Shown here: positions 1 through 7,503 of the stretch, one piece after another
Layout of the letters: each line of letters begins with the position of its first letter
Numbering within the stretch: position 1 is the first letter of the stretch
Source: CAZHOV01 sp964534315
GTDB taxonomy: Bacteria > Bacteroidota > Bacteroidia > Chitinophagales > Saprospiraceae
Direction of reading: 5' to 3'
Assembly: GCA_964534315.1 (NCBI GenBank)
Contig: CAZHOV010000178.1
Coordinates: 1 to 11,794, forward strand
Length of the DNA stretch: 11,794 nt
Program-made: the position numbers and the translations under genes
The notes under the pieces: model-generated
Database searches by the model: none
Seen by the model: only the letters and a program-made list of their open reading frames with translations
What the model was told of the DNA's origin: nothing

Positions 1-2001
1 ATAAATGATAACCGTATCCTGAAGGGTATCCAATTGGAAGTCACCTTGTATACCCATGATATGGTCTTCGATAATGATGAAACTCTGAAGTTGTAACATA
101 TTCCCGTTCCCCAGATTGGTAATTGTGAAGATAACGGAATCTTCAGCACAGGCCGCACTGAGTTCTACGCTCGATCCATCCCAGTTTGGATCGACGGGCA
201 CACAGGAGGTATCCGGGAAAATATGGGCATTCACACAGTGGGTCTGTCCAGTCACGGTTGAGTCACAGTCTAAATAGGCTTGAATAGTGAAAAAACCAGA
301 TTCGAAGACATCAACATCACCAATTTCAAAGGTGTAGGTGTTCAGGTTGAGCCCGGTCCATGGCAATCCGCTATTTACTACCTGAAGGTATTCATCAAAT
401 ACCAGTTCTATAGAAACATCCTCAGCCAGTTGAGTGCCGTTATTAGCATAAAATATAGTGTACTGGTTAAGAGAACATCTTCTTAGGAACGGGGTGGAAA
501 TATCGACCTCCATCCTGGGGCAATTGACCAGTGGCTGCATGGGAAATTCTACTTCTGCTGTGTCATAACCTCCTCCTTGCACTTGTACAAAAACAGTATC
601 TGCACATGCTTCCCAGTTAGGATTTTGGGTAACCAGTCTGACCAGGTAGTAACCGGAATCTACCGGGACATCAAAGTTTCCGAGCGAATCAGAAGAAGCA
701 AAGTAATTATTAGCTCCTTTTATTTCTACTACCCAATTGGGAATTCCATCTTCCGGACCATCCAGATTACAGTCCATTTCAAAGTCGGCAAAAATATTTC
801 CCTGGATGATGTTGGAAAAAGCTACGCCGTTATTATCCGTTTTGATAAGATAACCATCAGCGTTACCGGCTCCGAAGCTTCTGGTGAATCCTGCTGCAAC
901 GATGCCGTTTCCGTTAGAGAGGGGATAGGCAATATTACCATTTTCCCCCAGGTAACCTCCGAAGGTTTTATTCCAGATCTGATTACCATTACTCGTTGTT
1001 CGGAGTAGAAAGAGGTTGCGGTCAAGATCGGCGGAGGTTCTTGTTTCGCCGGCGATGATAAGATCACCATTATTCATGAGTTGGACTGAATTTCCTCTTT
1101 GCAGTCCTTCGATCATGTAAGTTTTCATCCATTCTTCATTCCCGGCAGCGTCTACTTTCAATAATAGAATATCTTCAGCAGAGTTGGTCAGTGCATTCTT
1201 ATATCCGGTAATAATTGCACCGCCGTCGGGGGTGGGAGTAATATCGGTGGCTTGCTCTATCCACTCTGAGCCATACGTCTTGGACCATAGTTCGTTGCCT
1301 TCTCCGTCAACTTTCAGGAGGTATATGTCGTAATCGCCATTTCCATAGCTTTTGGTAGAACCGACGATAAAGAAGTGGTTGTCAGAAGCTGCAGCAACAG
1401 CTCTTCCTTCATCCCAGAGATTCCCTCCGATTATCTTAAATCCATCTTCCATACCTGTAGCATCGACCTTAAGGATAAAGATATCACTGTCCGGGTAATC
1501 ATTTCCCGTGGAATCCGTTTTTATATCTAAAACGCTACCGACGAGTAGATAGCTACCGTCTGCTTTTTCAACCGCTTCATACCCCGTAACAGAGTCTACT
1601 TCTGAGTTGACCGACCATAAAATATTACCTTGTTGGTCTGATTTGGCTATATATCCTTTCAAAACTCCGTTCTCTTCAGCTGTTCCGCCTATGATAAAGT
1701 CGCCAGAAAGCGTTGGAGCGATACTGCGGCCAAATTCGTTTTTCAAAGAACTTCCAAACGTATTGGTCCATTGGATATTCCCGTCGACATCGGTTTTTAC
1801 CAGATAGATGTCAGTATTTGATGTGTTGGGAATGGTTTGATGGCCAACCATGAGAAAACCATTATTGTTGGCAATATACATATCACCGAACGACTCGTTG
1901 TCTGTTGAGCCGGCCGTTTTTTCCCATCCTTGCGACCAAGACATGTTTATGGTCGCCAAAAGGAGCATGCCTAAAATGATATGTTCTTTAAATTGCCTCA
2001 A
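1..2001 (-). CDS. Secreted seven-repeat beta-propeller protein with Ig-like C-terminal modules, partial at left edge
   Basis: I translated this frame by hand: 667 codons with no stop, and the 3' end lies beyond the window. No ATG is available before residue 11, and an in-frame TAA lies 9 bp upstream of a TTG at 1999-2001. Starting at that TTG gives a textbook signal peptide: basic residues (RQFKEH), a hydrophobic core, and a likely cut after SWS before QG near residue 23. Seven repeats of the type DIYLVKTDVDGNIQW begin near residues 64, 116, 173, 225, 277, 329 and 383, a period of about 52 residues, which suggests a seven-bladed propeller. Residues ~400-475 resemble a Cna-B/SdrD-like module (G-x-I-F-A-D, then PNWVVEIKG, DSLGNF). 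Residues ~494-667 resemble DUF11-type surface modules. Proteins of this build in Bacteroidota usually end in a type IX secretion sorting domain, which would be outside the window. The ligand and exact role are unknown. It is divergent from the gene at 2167. Confidence 0.88.
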   Translation of the reverse strand, partial: MRQFKEHIILGMLLLATINMSWSQGWEKTAGSTDNESFGDMYIANNNGFLMVGHQTIPNTSNTDIYLVKTDVDGNIQWTNTFGSSLKNEFGRSIAPTLSGDFIIGGTAEENGVLKGYIAKSDQQGNILWSVNSEVDSVTGYEAVEKADGSYLLVGSVLDIKTDSTGNDYPDSDIFILKVDATGMEDGFKIIGGNLWDEGRAVAAASDNHFFIVGSTKSYGNGDYDIYLLKVDGEGNELWSKTYGSEWIEQATDITPTPDGGAIITGYKNALTNSAEDILLLKVDAAGNEEWMKTYMIEGLQRGNSVQLMNNGDLIIAGETRTSADLDRNLFLLRTTSNGNQIWNKTFGGYLGENGNIAYPLSNGNGIVAAGFTRSFGAGNADGYLIKTDNNGVAFSNIIQGNIFADFEMDCNLDGPEDGIPNWVVEIKGANNYFASSDSLGNFDVPVDSGYYLVRLVTQNPNWEACADTVFVQVQGGGYDTAEVEFPMQPLVNCPRMEVDISTPFLRRCSLNQYTIFYANNGTQLAEDVSIELVFDEYLQVVNSGLPWTGLNLNTYTFEIGDVDVFESGFFTIQAYLDCDSTVTGQTHCVNAHIFPDTSCVPVDPNWDGSSVELSAACAEDSVIFTITNLGNGNMLQLQSFIIIEDHIMGIQGDFQLDTLQDTVIIY

Positions 2002-2166
2002 TATGTTTGTTTATTATGGTGTTCTCTTTCGATGGTATAAAAATGAATATTAATTCACGGTTAACCAAAAACAAAAAAATGCAATTCTCGGATTTTTTTT
2101 AGCTTTTTTTGTGTAAAGTTCCTATTATTAAGGTAAATTAGCACTATCGTTCTCGAATATTTTTTT
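2002..2166. promoter_or_regulatory. Divergent intergenic region, AT-rich, promoters not firmly assigned
   Basis: This 165-bp AT-rich gap separates two divergent genes and must hold both promoters. On the plus strand, TTTG at 2108-2111 and TAAATTAG at 2134-2141 resemble the Bacteroidota -33/-7 pair. However, the spacer is 22 bp (19-21 expected) and the -7 element has an imperfect end. On the minus strand there are T-rich TTTG motifs but no good -7 box. The palindrome GGTTAACC sits at 2059-2066. The start at 2167 is directly preceded by seven T residues and has no Shine-Dalgarno sequence. Promoter assignment here is weak. Confidence 0.3.
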
Positions 2167-3573
2167 ATGAATAACTATAAAATAGTCAAAATTTTAAACG
2201 CACTTTCGAAGAAGGAGTTACGAATACTTAACAAATTCGTAAAGTCTCCGATCTATAATCAGCATGAAGGGGTGATCAAGTTATTTGGATATTTGAGGAA
2301 ATACCTCCATAAGATAGCGTATCTGAACGATGCTGAAAAAATATTTGACTATATTTTCCCGGGTGAGTCTTTTGATATACAAAAGATCCATTATTTGAAC
2401 TCTTATTTATTCAGGGTCCTTGAGGAGTTTTTGGCCTGGAATGAATGGTACGGCGATATTGAGCAAAGGGGGCTTTTTCTGGCGCGGGCGTATCAGCATC
2501 ATGGTTTGGAAAAGCCCTTTCGTAAAAATCTGAGACAAACCCTGCAAAAGTTGGAGAAGCAACCTATCCGAGATGCTACTTTCTACCAAACTCAGTATGC
2601 ACTTCAGATAGAGCAGTTTAAATTTGCCAAATTAAAAGGGCGGACTCGCGCTTTTCCCCTTCAGGAGTTGGCCAATATGCAGGAGATATCCTTTATTGCC
2701 GAGAAGCTCAAAAATGCCTGCCTGCTGCTTAGCCACCAATCGGTATCGAAAACTACCTATGATATGGGGTTACTTGATCAGATCATCGAATTCCTGGATG
2801 GGCACCCGTATCTGGATATTCCCGCTATCAGTATTTACTACTATGGTTATCAGTCGCTAACGGATATGGAACACGATGTATCCTTTCAATTATTGAAGGA
2901 GCAATTATTTTTGCATTATGCCTTATTCGATCTGGAGGAACTGAGGGATATGTATATTCTTGCTATAAATTGCTGTATAAAGCGGATCAATCTGGGTATG
3001 TCGGATTATTATCAAGAAGTATTTGAATTGTTTAAAACGGGGCTCACCAAAGATATTTTTCTCGAACAGGGAGTTTTATCTCCCTGGACGTACAGTAATA
3101 TCATTGCTTCAGGGTTGAAGCGTATGGAGTATGATTGGGTATTAAATTTTATACATTCTTATAAAGAAAAACTGCCCGAGAAGCAACGCGAAGGTTTTTT
3201 CAATTATAATTTGGCGAAGTTTTATTTTGAAAAAGGGAATTACCGGGAGGCGATGCCTTTACTACAACAAATGGAATATGCCGATCTGTTACACAATCTC
3301 ACTGCCAAATCGATGCTTGCGCGGATGTATTATGAGCTTGGTGAGTTTGAATCGCTTGATCATTTGTTGAGTAGCTACAAAACCTATATACACCGGAAAA
3401 AAGTACTTGGGTACCATAAGGAGAACCACCTAAATTTTATTGAATTAATAAGAAAGTTGGTTCGAATACTTCCAAACGATGATCTCCAAAAAGAAAAGCT
3501 CAAAAAGGATATTCAGCAGCGGAAAATCCTGATGGAACGGGAATGGTTATTGAGTAAGATAGAGGAGATGTAA
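2167..3573 (+). CDS. Conserved-looking helical protein of unknown function, TPR-like
   Basis: This ORF encodes 468 residues and has no signal peptide or membrane segment, so it is probably cytoplasmic. The composition is almost wholly alpha-helical, rich in Leu, Tyr, Glu and Lys. Residues 1-95 form a compact N-terminal unit (LSKKELRILNKFVKSPIYNQ, later YLNSYLFRVLEEFLAWNEW) that looks like a conserved family signature. Residues ~343-406 read as one or two TPR-like helix pairs (NYNLAKFYFEKGNYREAMPL, ARMYYELGEFESLDHLL). The C-terminus is a charged, probably coiled helix. I do not recognise a named family. My impression, untested, is that similar proteins occur in Saprospiria-type genomes, often as paralogs. 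A scaffold or protein-interaction role is only inferred from the helical repeats. It stands alone: divergent from the propeller gene and convergent with sdhB. Confidence 0.85.
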   Translation: MNNYKIVKILNALSKKELRILNKFVKSPIYNQHEGVIKLFGYLRKYLHKIAYLNDAEKIFDYIFPGESFDIQKIHYLNSYLFRVLEEFLAWNEWYGDIEQRGLFLARAYQHHGLEKPFRKNLRQTLQKLEKQPIRDATFYQTQYALQIEQFKFAKLKGRTRAFPLQELANMQEISFIAEKLKNACLLLSHQSVSKTTYDMGLLDQIIEFLDGHPYLDIPAISIYYYGYQSLTDMEHDVSFQLLKEQLFLHYALFDLEELRDMYILAINCCIKRINLGMSDYYQEVFELFKTGLTKDIFLEQGVLSPWTYSNIIASGLKRMEYDWVLNFIHSYKEKLPEKQREGFFNYNLAKFYFEKGNYREAMPLLQQMEYADLLHNLTAKSMLARMYYELGEFESLDHLLSSYKTYIHRKKVLGYHKENHLNFIELIRKLVRILPNDDLQKEKLKKDIQQRKILMEREWLLSKIEEM

Positions 3574-3598
3574 GGTGGTAGTATTAGGTAGGTATTAA

Positions 3599-3635
3599 GG
3601 GTGTGTCGAAACACGAATAGTGTTTTGACACACCC
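3599..3635. terminator. Bidirectional terminator-like hairpin between convergent genes
   Basis: The arms GGGTGTGTCGAAACAC (3599-3614) and GTGTTTTGACACACCC (3620-3635) pair over 16 bp with a single G-U wobble around a GAATA loop. The hairpin lies 25 bp after the stop of the 468-residue gene and 81 bp after the stop of sdhB on the other strand, so it is well placed to end both transcripts. Neither side has a clean T-tract, so termination by the classic intrinsic mechanism is not certain. Confidence 0.6.
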
Positions 3636-3645
3636 CCTCTACTCT

Positions 3646-3681
3646 AAGATATATCTTCCTGGAAAGGAAAAGCTCTTTCCT
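3646..3681. repeat. Two small inverted repeats downstream of sdhB
   Basis: AAGATATATCTT (3646-3657) is a perfect 12-base palindrome. AGGAAA (3665-3670) pairs with TTTCCT (3676-3681) around AGCTC. Both lie between the large hairpin and the sdhB stop codon and may help protect or end the sdh transcript. They are short enough to be chance in AT-rich DNA. Confidence 0.3.
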
Positions 3682-3716
3682 ATTTTCAGACCAAGAATAT
3701 CCCAACTAGATTATTA

Positions 3717-4469
3717 CTACGCCATTTTTTCAGATGCCACAGAAGCAGTCAGGTAGTTGCGGTTCATTCTAGCGATGTGTTCAATAGATATTTCTTTAGG
3801 GCATTCTGCTTCGCAGGCTCCGACGTTAGAGCAATTTCCAAAGCCTTCAAGGTCCATCTGTTTTACCATGGAATGAACTCTTTTTGTGGCTTCTACTTTA
3901 CCTTGAGGTAGTAAGTTCAGATGAGAAACTTTGGCTGAGGTAAAGAGCATAGCGGAAGCATTGGGGCATGCGGCAACACAAGCTCCACAGCCAATACAAG
4001 CAGCCGCATCGAAGGCTTCAAGTGCCAACCCTTTCTCCACAGGAATAGCATTGGCATCTTGCGCTTGACCTGTATTTACAGAGATATAGCCACCCGCTTG
4101 GATGATCCGGTCAAAAGAAGAGCGATCTACTACCAGATCCTTTACAATCGGAAAGGCCTTGGCACGCCATGGTTCTATAGTAATGGTGTCTCCGTCTTTG
4201 AAGAATCGCATGTGGAGTTGGCAGGCAGTGGTACCTTTCAGCGGGCCGTGAGGTCGACCATTGATCACCATATTACAAGTACCGCAAATTCCCTCTCTAC
4301 AGTCGTGCTCAAATGCAACAGGTTCTTTTTTCTGGGCAATCAGGCTTTCATTTAGTACATCGAGCATCTCCAGGAAAGACATATGCTCGTTAGCTTCAAC
4401 CTGATACGTTTCAAATTTTCCCTTTGTTTTATTATTTTTCTGTCTCCAGATTTTTAATGTCAAATTCAT
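3717..4469 (-). CDS. sdhB: Succinate dehydrogenase/fumarate reductase iron-sulfur subunit
   Basis: SdhB carries electrons from FAD in SdhA to the quinone site through [2Fe-2S], [4Fe-4S] and [3Fe-4S] clusters, on the cytoplasmic face of the inner membrane. With the start at 4469 it has 250 residues, close to the family's 230-260. The plant-type ferredoxin domain has C57, C62, C65 (DCREGICGTC) and C83. The C-terminal domain has C158, C161, C164 and C223 for [4Fe-4S], and C168, C213 and C219 for [3Fe-4S] (CIGCGACVAACP, then GNCSNVGACEAECPK). The frame stays open 29 codons further upstream to 4556, but that extension translates an intergenic hairpin and does not look like protein. MNLTLKIWRQ fits the normal family N-terminus. 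It is the last gene of sdhCAB and ends in three consecutive stop codons, TAG TAA TAA. Confidence 0.97.
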   Translation of the reverse strand: MNLTLKIWRQKNNKTKGKFETYQVEANEHMSFLEMLDVLNESLIAQKKEPVAFEHDCREGICGTCNMVINGRPHGPLKGTTACQLHMRFFKDGDTITIEPWRAKAFPIVKDLVVDRSSFDRIIQAGGYISVNTGQAQDANAIPVEKGLALEAFDAAACIGCGACVAACPNASAMLFTSAKVSHLNLLPQGKVEATKRVHSMVKQMDLEGFGNCSNVGACEAECPKEISIEHIARMNRNYLTASVASEKMA

Positions 4470-4512
4470 AATGATAATAATGTTAAGAATTGAGTAATGG
4501 ATATTAGTGAAA

Positions 4513-4554
4513 GGTATTGAATAATGAGACAGCATTTTCTCAATATTCAATACC
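4513..4554 (-). promoter_or_regulatory. Strong hairpin in the sdhA-sdhB intergenic region
   Basis: Arms at 4513-4529 (GGTATTGAATAATGAGA) and 4538-4554 pair over 17 bp with one A-A or T-T mismatch around an 8-base loop. It starts 12 bp after the sdhA stop and ends 43 bp before the chosen sdhB start. There is no T-tract, so it looks less like a terminator than an mRNA stability, processing or partial-attenuation element. A dispersed intergenic repeat is the alternative. Confidence 0.65.
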
Positions 4555-4566
4555 AACTACCAACTA

Positions 4567-6567
4567 CTACTTATAACTTCTAGTTTTTAACTCTACGTTT
4601 TCAAATACCAGATTCTCCTTGTGCAAGACTGGATCTTTGGTCGTATCGGGCCATTCCCAGGCAGATACATAGGCATAGTTCTCGTCGTCACGCAATGCTT
4701 CGCCTTCTTCTGTTTGGTATTCTTCACGGAAGTGTCCGCCACAAGATTCGTTGCGGTCAAGAGCATCGACCATCATTAATTCGCCCAATTCGATAAAATC
4801 GGCTACTCTCAATGCTTTTTCCAACTCAGGATTGTAATCATTGGCATCGCCGGGCACGAATACCGTCTCGTAGAATTCTTTTCGAAGCTCCTGGATAATT
4901 TTTCTACCCTTCTTGAGACCTTCAGCATTTCTAGACATTCCACAGTATTCCCACATAGTCAAGCCCAACCGACGGTGGAAGCTTTCTACCGAAGCTGTTC
5001 CGTCATTGTTCATGATTTTATTGATACGCTCCTGTGTTTCCTGCTTTGCCTTTTCAAACGCTTCGTGATTTGGATCGATTTCCGGCGTTCGGATTTCATT
5101 GGAAAGGAATTGTCCAATAGTGTAAGGAATAACGAAGTAACCGTCTGCAAGTCCTTGCATCAAGGCCGAGGCTCCCAGGCGATTAGCGCCGTGATCGGAG
5201 AAGTTGCATTCTCCCAGTGCAAATAATCCGGGAACATTGGTTTCCAAATTGTAATCCACCCAAATACCACCCATAGTGTAGTGAACGGCAGGATAGATTT
5301 GCATAGGTGTCTTATAAGGATTATCACCCGTGATCTTCTCATACATCTCAAATAAGTTACCGTACTTGGCGGAAACTACTTCTTCTCCTAACTTGGTGAT
5401 AGTTGCTTTATCCGGATTATGAATTCCTTTAGAGTACGCTTCAGATTTTCCGTATCGCTCAATAGCAGCAGCGAAATCAAGATAAACAGCCAATCCGGTT
5501 TCATTTACTCCTCTACCCTCATCGCACACCGCCTTAGCAGCTCTTGAGGCAACATCGCGCGGAACGAGGTTACCGAAAGCCGGATAACGGCGCTCCAGAT
5601 AATAGTCTCTTTCATCTTCGTTTAGATCAGTAGGTTTTTTCGTTCCTTTTCTGATCGCTTCAACATCCTCAATATTCTTTGGTACCCAGACTCTACCATC
5701 GTTACGTAACGACTCTGACATCAACGTCAATTTTGACTGGTAATCACCTGATACAGGGATACAAGTGGGGTGGATTTGCGTAAAACATGGATTAGCCATT
5801 AGCGCTCCGCGTTTAACGGCTCTCCAGCCAGCAGATACATTACAATTCATGGCGTTGGTAGAAAGATAGAAAACGTTACCATAGCCGCCGGTCGCTAATA
5901 CCACACAATGAGCTGCATGAGATTCTAGTTCTCCGGTGAGCAAATTTCTAGCAATAATACCTCGAGCTTTGCCATCGATCTTAACGAGGTCTACCATCTC
6001 ATGGCGATTGTACATTTCTACGCTACCGGTAGAAATTTGACGTGAAAGAGCCTGGTAGGCACCCAATAGTAGTTGCTGTCCGGTTTGACCTCTTGCGTAA
6101 AAAGTCCTAGATACCTGTACGCCTCCAAAAGAGCGGTTGGCTAGTAGTCCGCCATATTCACGGGCAAAAGGGACACCCTGAGCAACGCACTGGTCAATGA
6201 TATTCCGGCTCACTTCAGCCAAGCGGTGTACGTTGGCTTCTCTGGAGCGGTAGTCACCTCCTTTGATCGTATCATAGAATAGGCGATACACGCTATCTCC
6301 GTCGTTTTGGTAATTTTTTGCTGCATTAATCCCTCCCTGAGCGGCAATACTATGCGCTCTGCGCGGGCTATCGTGAAAAGTAAAAGCTTTAACTTTATAT
6401 CCTAACTCCCCTAATGTAGCGGCGGCACTTGCTCCGGCAAGCCCGGTGCCGACTACAATAATCTCTATTCTACGTTTATTATTTGGAGCCACTAGATTCA
6501 CAGTAGACCGGTATTGGGTCCACTTTTCAGCTAAAGGCCCTTCTGGTATCTTGGCATCTAATTTCAT
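4567..6567 (-). CDS. sdhA: Succinate dehydrogenase/fumarate reductase flavoprotein subunit
   Basis: SdhA oxidises succinate to fumarate, or the reverse, on a covalently bound FAD. It is cytoplasmic and docked on SdhB. It has 666 residues, in the range of the longer Bacteroidota and epsilon-type class-B enzymes (E. coli SdhA is 588). The Rossmann motif G40-T-G42-LA-G45 is near the N-terminus. H72 in AHSIAAQGGINAA is the residue that normally forms the FAD linkage. The substrate site is visible as H266 (HPTCIPV), R337 (PRDVASRA, the proton-transfer arginine), H429 (HYTMGGIWVDYN) and R463 (GANRLGAS), next to the FAD-binding ALGEC. All catalytic residues are present. The sequence does not decide the physiological direction; its place beside a b558 subunit in a probable aerobe favours succinate:menaquinone oxidoreductase. 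It ends with tandem TAG TAG and lies 94 bp after sdhC. Confidence 0.98.
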   Translation of the reverse strand: MKLDAKIPEGPLAEKWTQYRSTVNLVAPNNKRRIEIIVVGTGLAGASAAATLGELGYKVKAFTFHDSPRRAHSIAAQGGINAAKNYQNDGDSVYRLFYDTIKGGDYRSREANVHRLAEVSRNIIDQCVAQGVPFAREYGGLLANRSFGGVQVSRTFYARGQTGQQLLLGAYQALSRQISTGSVEMYNRHEMVDLVKIDGKARGIIARNLLTGELESHAAHCVVLATGGYGNVFYLSTNAMNCNVSAGWRAVKRGALMANPCFTQIHPTCIPVSGDYQSKLTLMSESLRNDGRVWVPKNIEDVEAIRKGTKKPTDLNEDERDYYLERRYPAFGNLVPRDVASRAAKAVCDEGRGVNETGLAVYLDFAAAIERYGKSEAYSKGIHNPDKATITKLGEEVVSAKYGNLFEMYEKITGDNPYKTPMQIYPAVHYTMGGIWVDYNLETNVPGLFALGECNFSDHGANRLGASALMQGLADGYFVIPYTIGQFLSNEIRTPEIDPNHEAFEKAKQETQERINKIMNNDGTASVESFHRRLGLTMWEYCGMSRNAEGLKKGRKIIQELRKEFYETVFVPGDANDYNPELEKALRVADFIELGELMMVDALDRNESCGGHFREEYQTEEGEALRDDENYAYVSAWEWPDTTKDPVLHKENLVFENVELKTRSYK

Positions 6568-6661
6568 TGTTATCTTGATATTAAAAGTTAAATAGTAATA
6601 TAACTAGAAGCTACTGTATTGGCCCATCTAACCTCAAATAGCCATATATTGTTTAATTGAG

Positions 6662-7348
6662 TTATTTGAAAAAGAACATGTAGATCGGAATGATCGCAAA
6701 CCCTAGCGGAATAAGGATAGAGTAGATTACCCCTACTGTCTTAATCAACGGTGTATACTTCTTATGGTTTATCCCCAGCGTTTGGAAGGCGCTTTGAAAC
6801 CCATGTAACAAGTGATATGCAATGACGCCCATAGAAAACACATAAAATACAACAAAATACCATTGCTGGAAGGCGTAAACCACCGGAGTGTACAGGTCTT
6901 TTACCTTGTAGTCATATCCTGCATATTGCACTTTTTCTACCGCTCCCAACTTCATTTGAAGCCAGAACTGCCACATATGGATTACAATAAATACGAAAAT
7001 GATTATCCCCAGCCAGGCCATATTCCTGCTCGCAAAAGAGCTTGATTTAGTATTAGAGACCGCATATCGTTGACCTCCTCTCGCAGCTCTATTCTGCAAC
7101 CAAAGTGCGATTCCTTGGACTGCATGTAATAAGATGAAAAAGTACAATAGATAGGAGATGGTCATAATCAACGGATTAGTAGTCATCTTTTTTGCGTAAA
7201 GATTGAATGCTTCTCCGCCGTCATTCATCAATAGCTGCAAATTTCCGGCAAGATGAACAACAAGGAAAAGGATCAAGAATAATCCGGTTAAACTCATGAT
7301 CAATTTTCGACCGATAGAAGATGTGAGGAAGTTAGTGAACCAACTCAT
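6662..7348 (-). CDS. sdhC: Succinate dehydrogenase cytochrome b558 subunit, di-heme membrane anchor
   Basis: SdhC anchors SdhAB to the inner membrane, binds two b hemes and carries the menaquinone site. Its 228 residues hold five hydrophobic helices, at roughly 15-40, 60-85, 110-132, 158-182 and 200-227. This is the class-B architecture, with one anchor subunit and no SdhD. Candidate axial heme ligands lie in the usual places: H32 (VVHLAGN), H75 (LLHAVQG), H124 (IHMWQFW) and H182 (HLLHGFQSAFQTLG), with H179 close by. The residue two before H182 is Leu180, where the Wolinella fumarate reductase has a key glutamate. It is the first gene of sdhCAB. The promoter candidate at 7419-7450 gives a leader of about 65 bases. 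There is no Shine-Dalgarno sequence, only an A-rich stretch before the ATG. Confidence 0.96.
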   Translation of the reverse strand: MSWFTNFLTSSIGRKLIMSLTGLFLILFLVVHLAGNLQLLMNDGGEAFNLYAKKMTTNPLIMTISYLLYFFILLHAVQGIALWLQNRAARGGQRYAVSNTKSSSFASRNMAWLGIIIFVFIVIHMWQFWLQMKLGAVEKVQYAGYDYKVKDLYTPVVYAFQQWYFVVFYVFSMGVIAYHLLHGFQSAFQTLGINHKKYTPLIKTVGVIYSILIPLGFAIIPIYMFFFK

Positions 7349-7418
7349 ATTTTATTAGATTTCTTTAATTGCTTGTAAAATGGTTTAAAAATGAAAAGTA
7401 TCTGCAAAACAGACCACA

Positions 7419-7450
7419 CAAATCTATCTATTTAATGGCATATGCCCAAC
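7419..7450 (-). promoter_or_regulatory. Bacteroidota-type promoter of sdhCAB with palindrome in the spacer
   Basis: On the minus strand, TAGATTTG (7419-7426) matches the Bacteroidota -7 consensus TAnnTTTG exactly. GTTG (7447-7450) matches three of four bases of the -33 TTTG box, and the spacer is 20 bp, within the 19-21 optimum. Transcription would begin about 65 bp before the sdhC ATG. The spacer contains the perfect 10-base palindrome GGCATATGCC (7437-7446), a possible operator. The consensus is established knowledge; use of this site is inferred. Confidence 0.6.
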
Positions 7451-7503
7451 ATTTGTTTGTGATGCATTTTACTGACCAAATTATTTAGAATGAATTTAAA
7501 CAA

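Noticed and set aside
577..1008. 143-codon plus-strand ORF
   Set aside because: It lies antisense to the clearly coding minus-strand propeller gene, and its translation has no domain-like pattern.
822..1070. 82-codon minus-strand ORF
   Set aside because: It is out of frame within the propeller gene, whose own frame is continuous and repetitive across this stretch.
2108..2141. Promoter TTTG / TAAATTAG for the 468-residue gene
   Set aside because: The 22-bp spacer and mismatched -7 end make it too weak to call; it is mentioned only within the intergenic entry.
4470..4556. 29-codon N-terminal extension of sdhB
   Set aside because: The extension translates an intergenic hairpin and low-complexity DNA; the family N-terminus begins at the methionine at 4469.
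6812..7045. 77-codon plus-strand ORF opposite sdhC
   Set aside because: It is the antisense shadow of a well-conserved membrane subunit.
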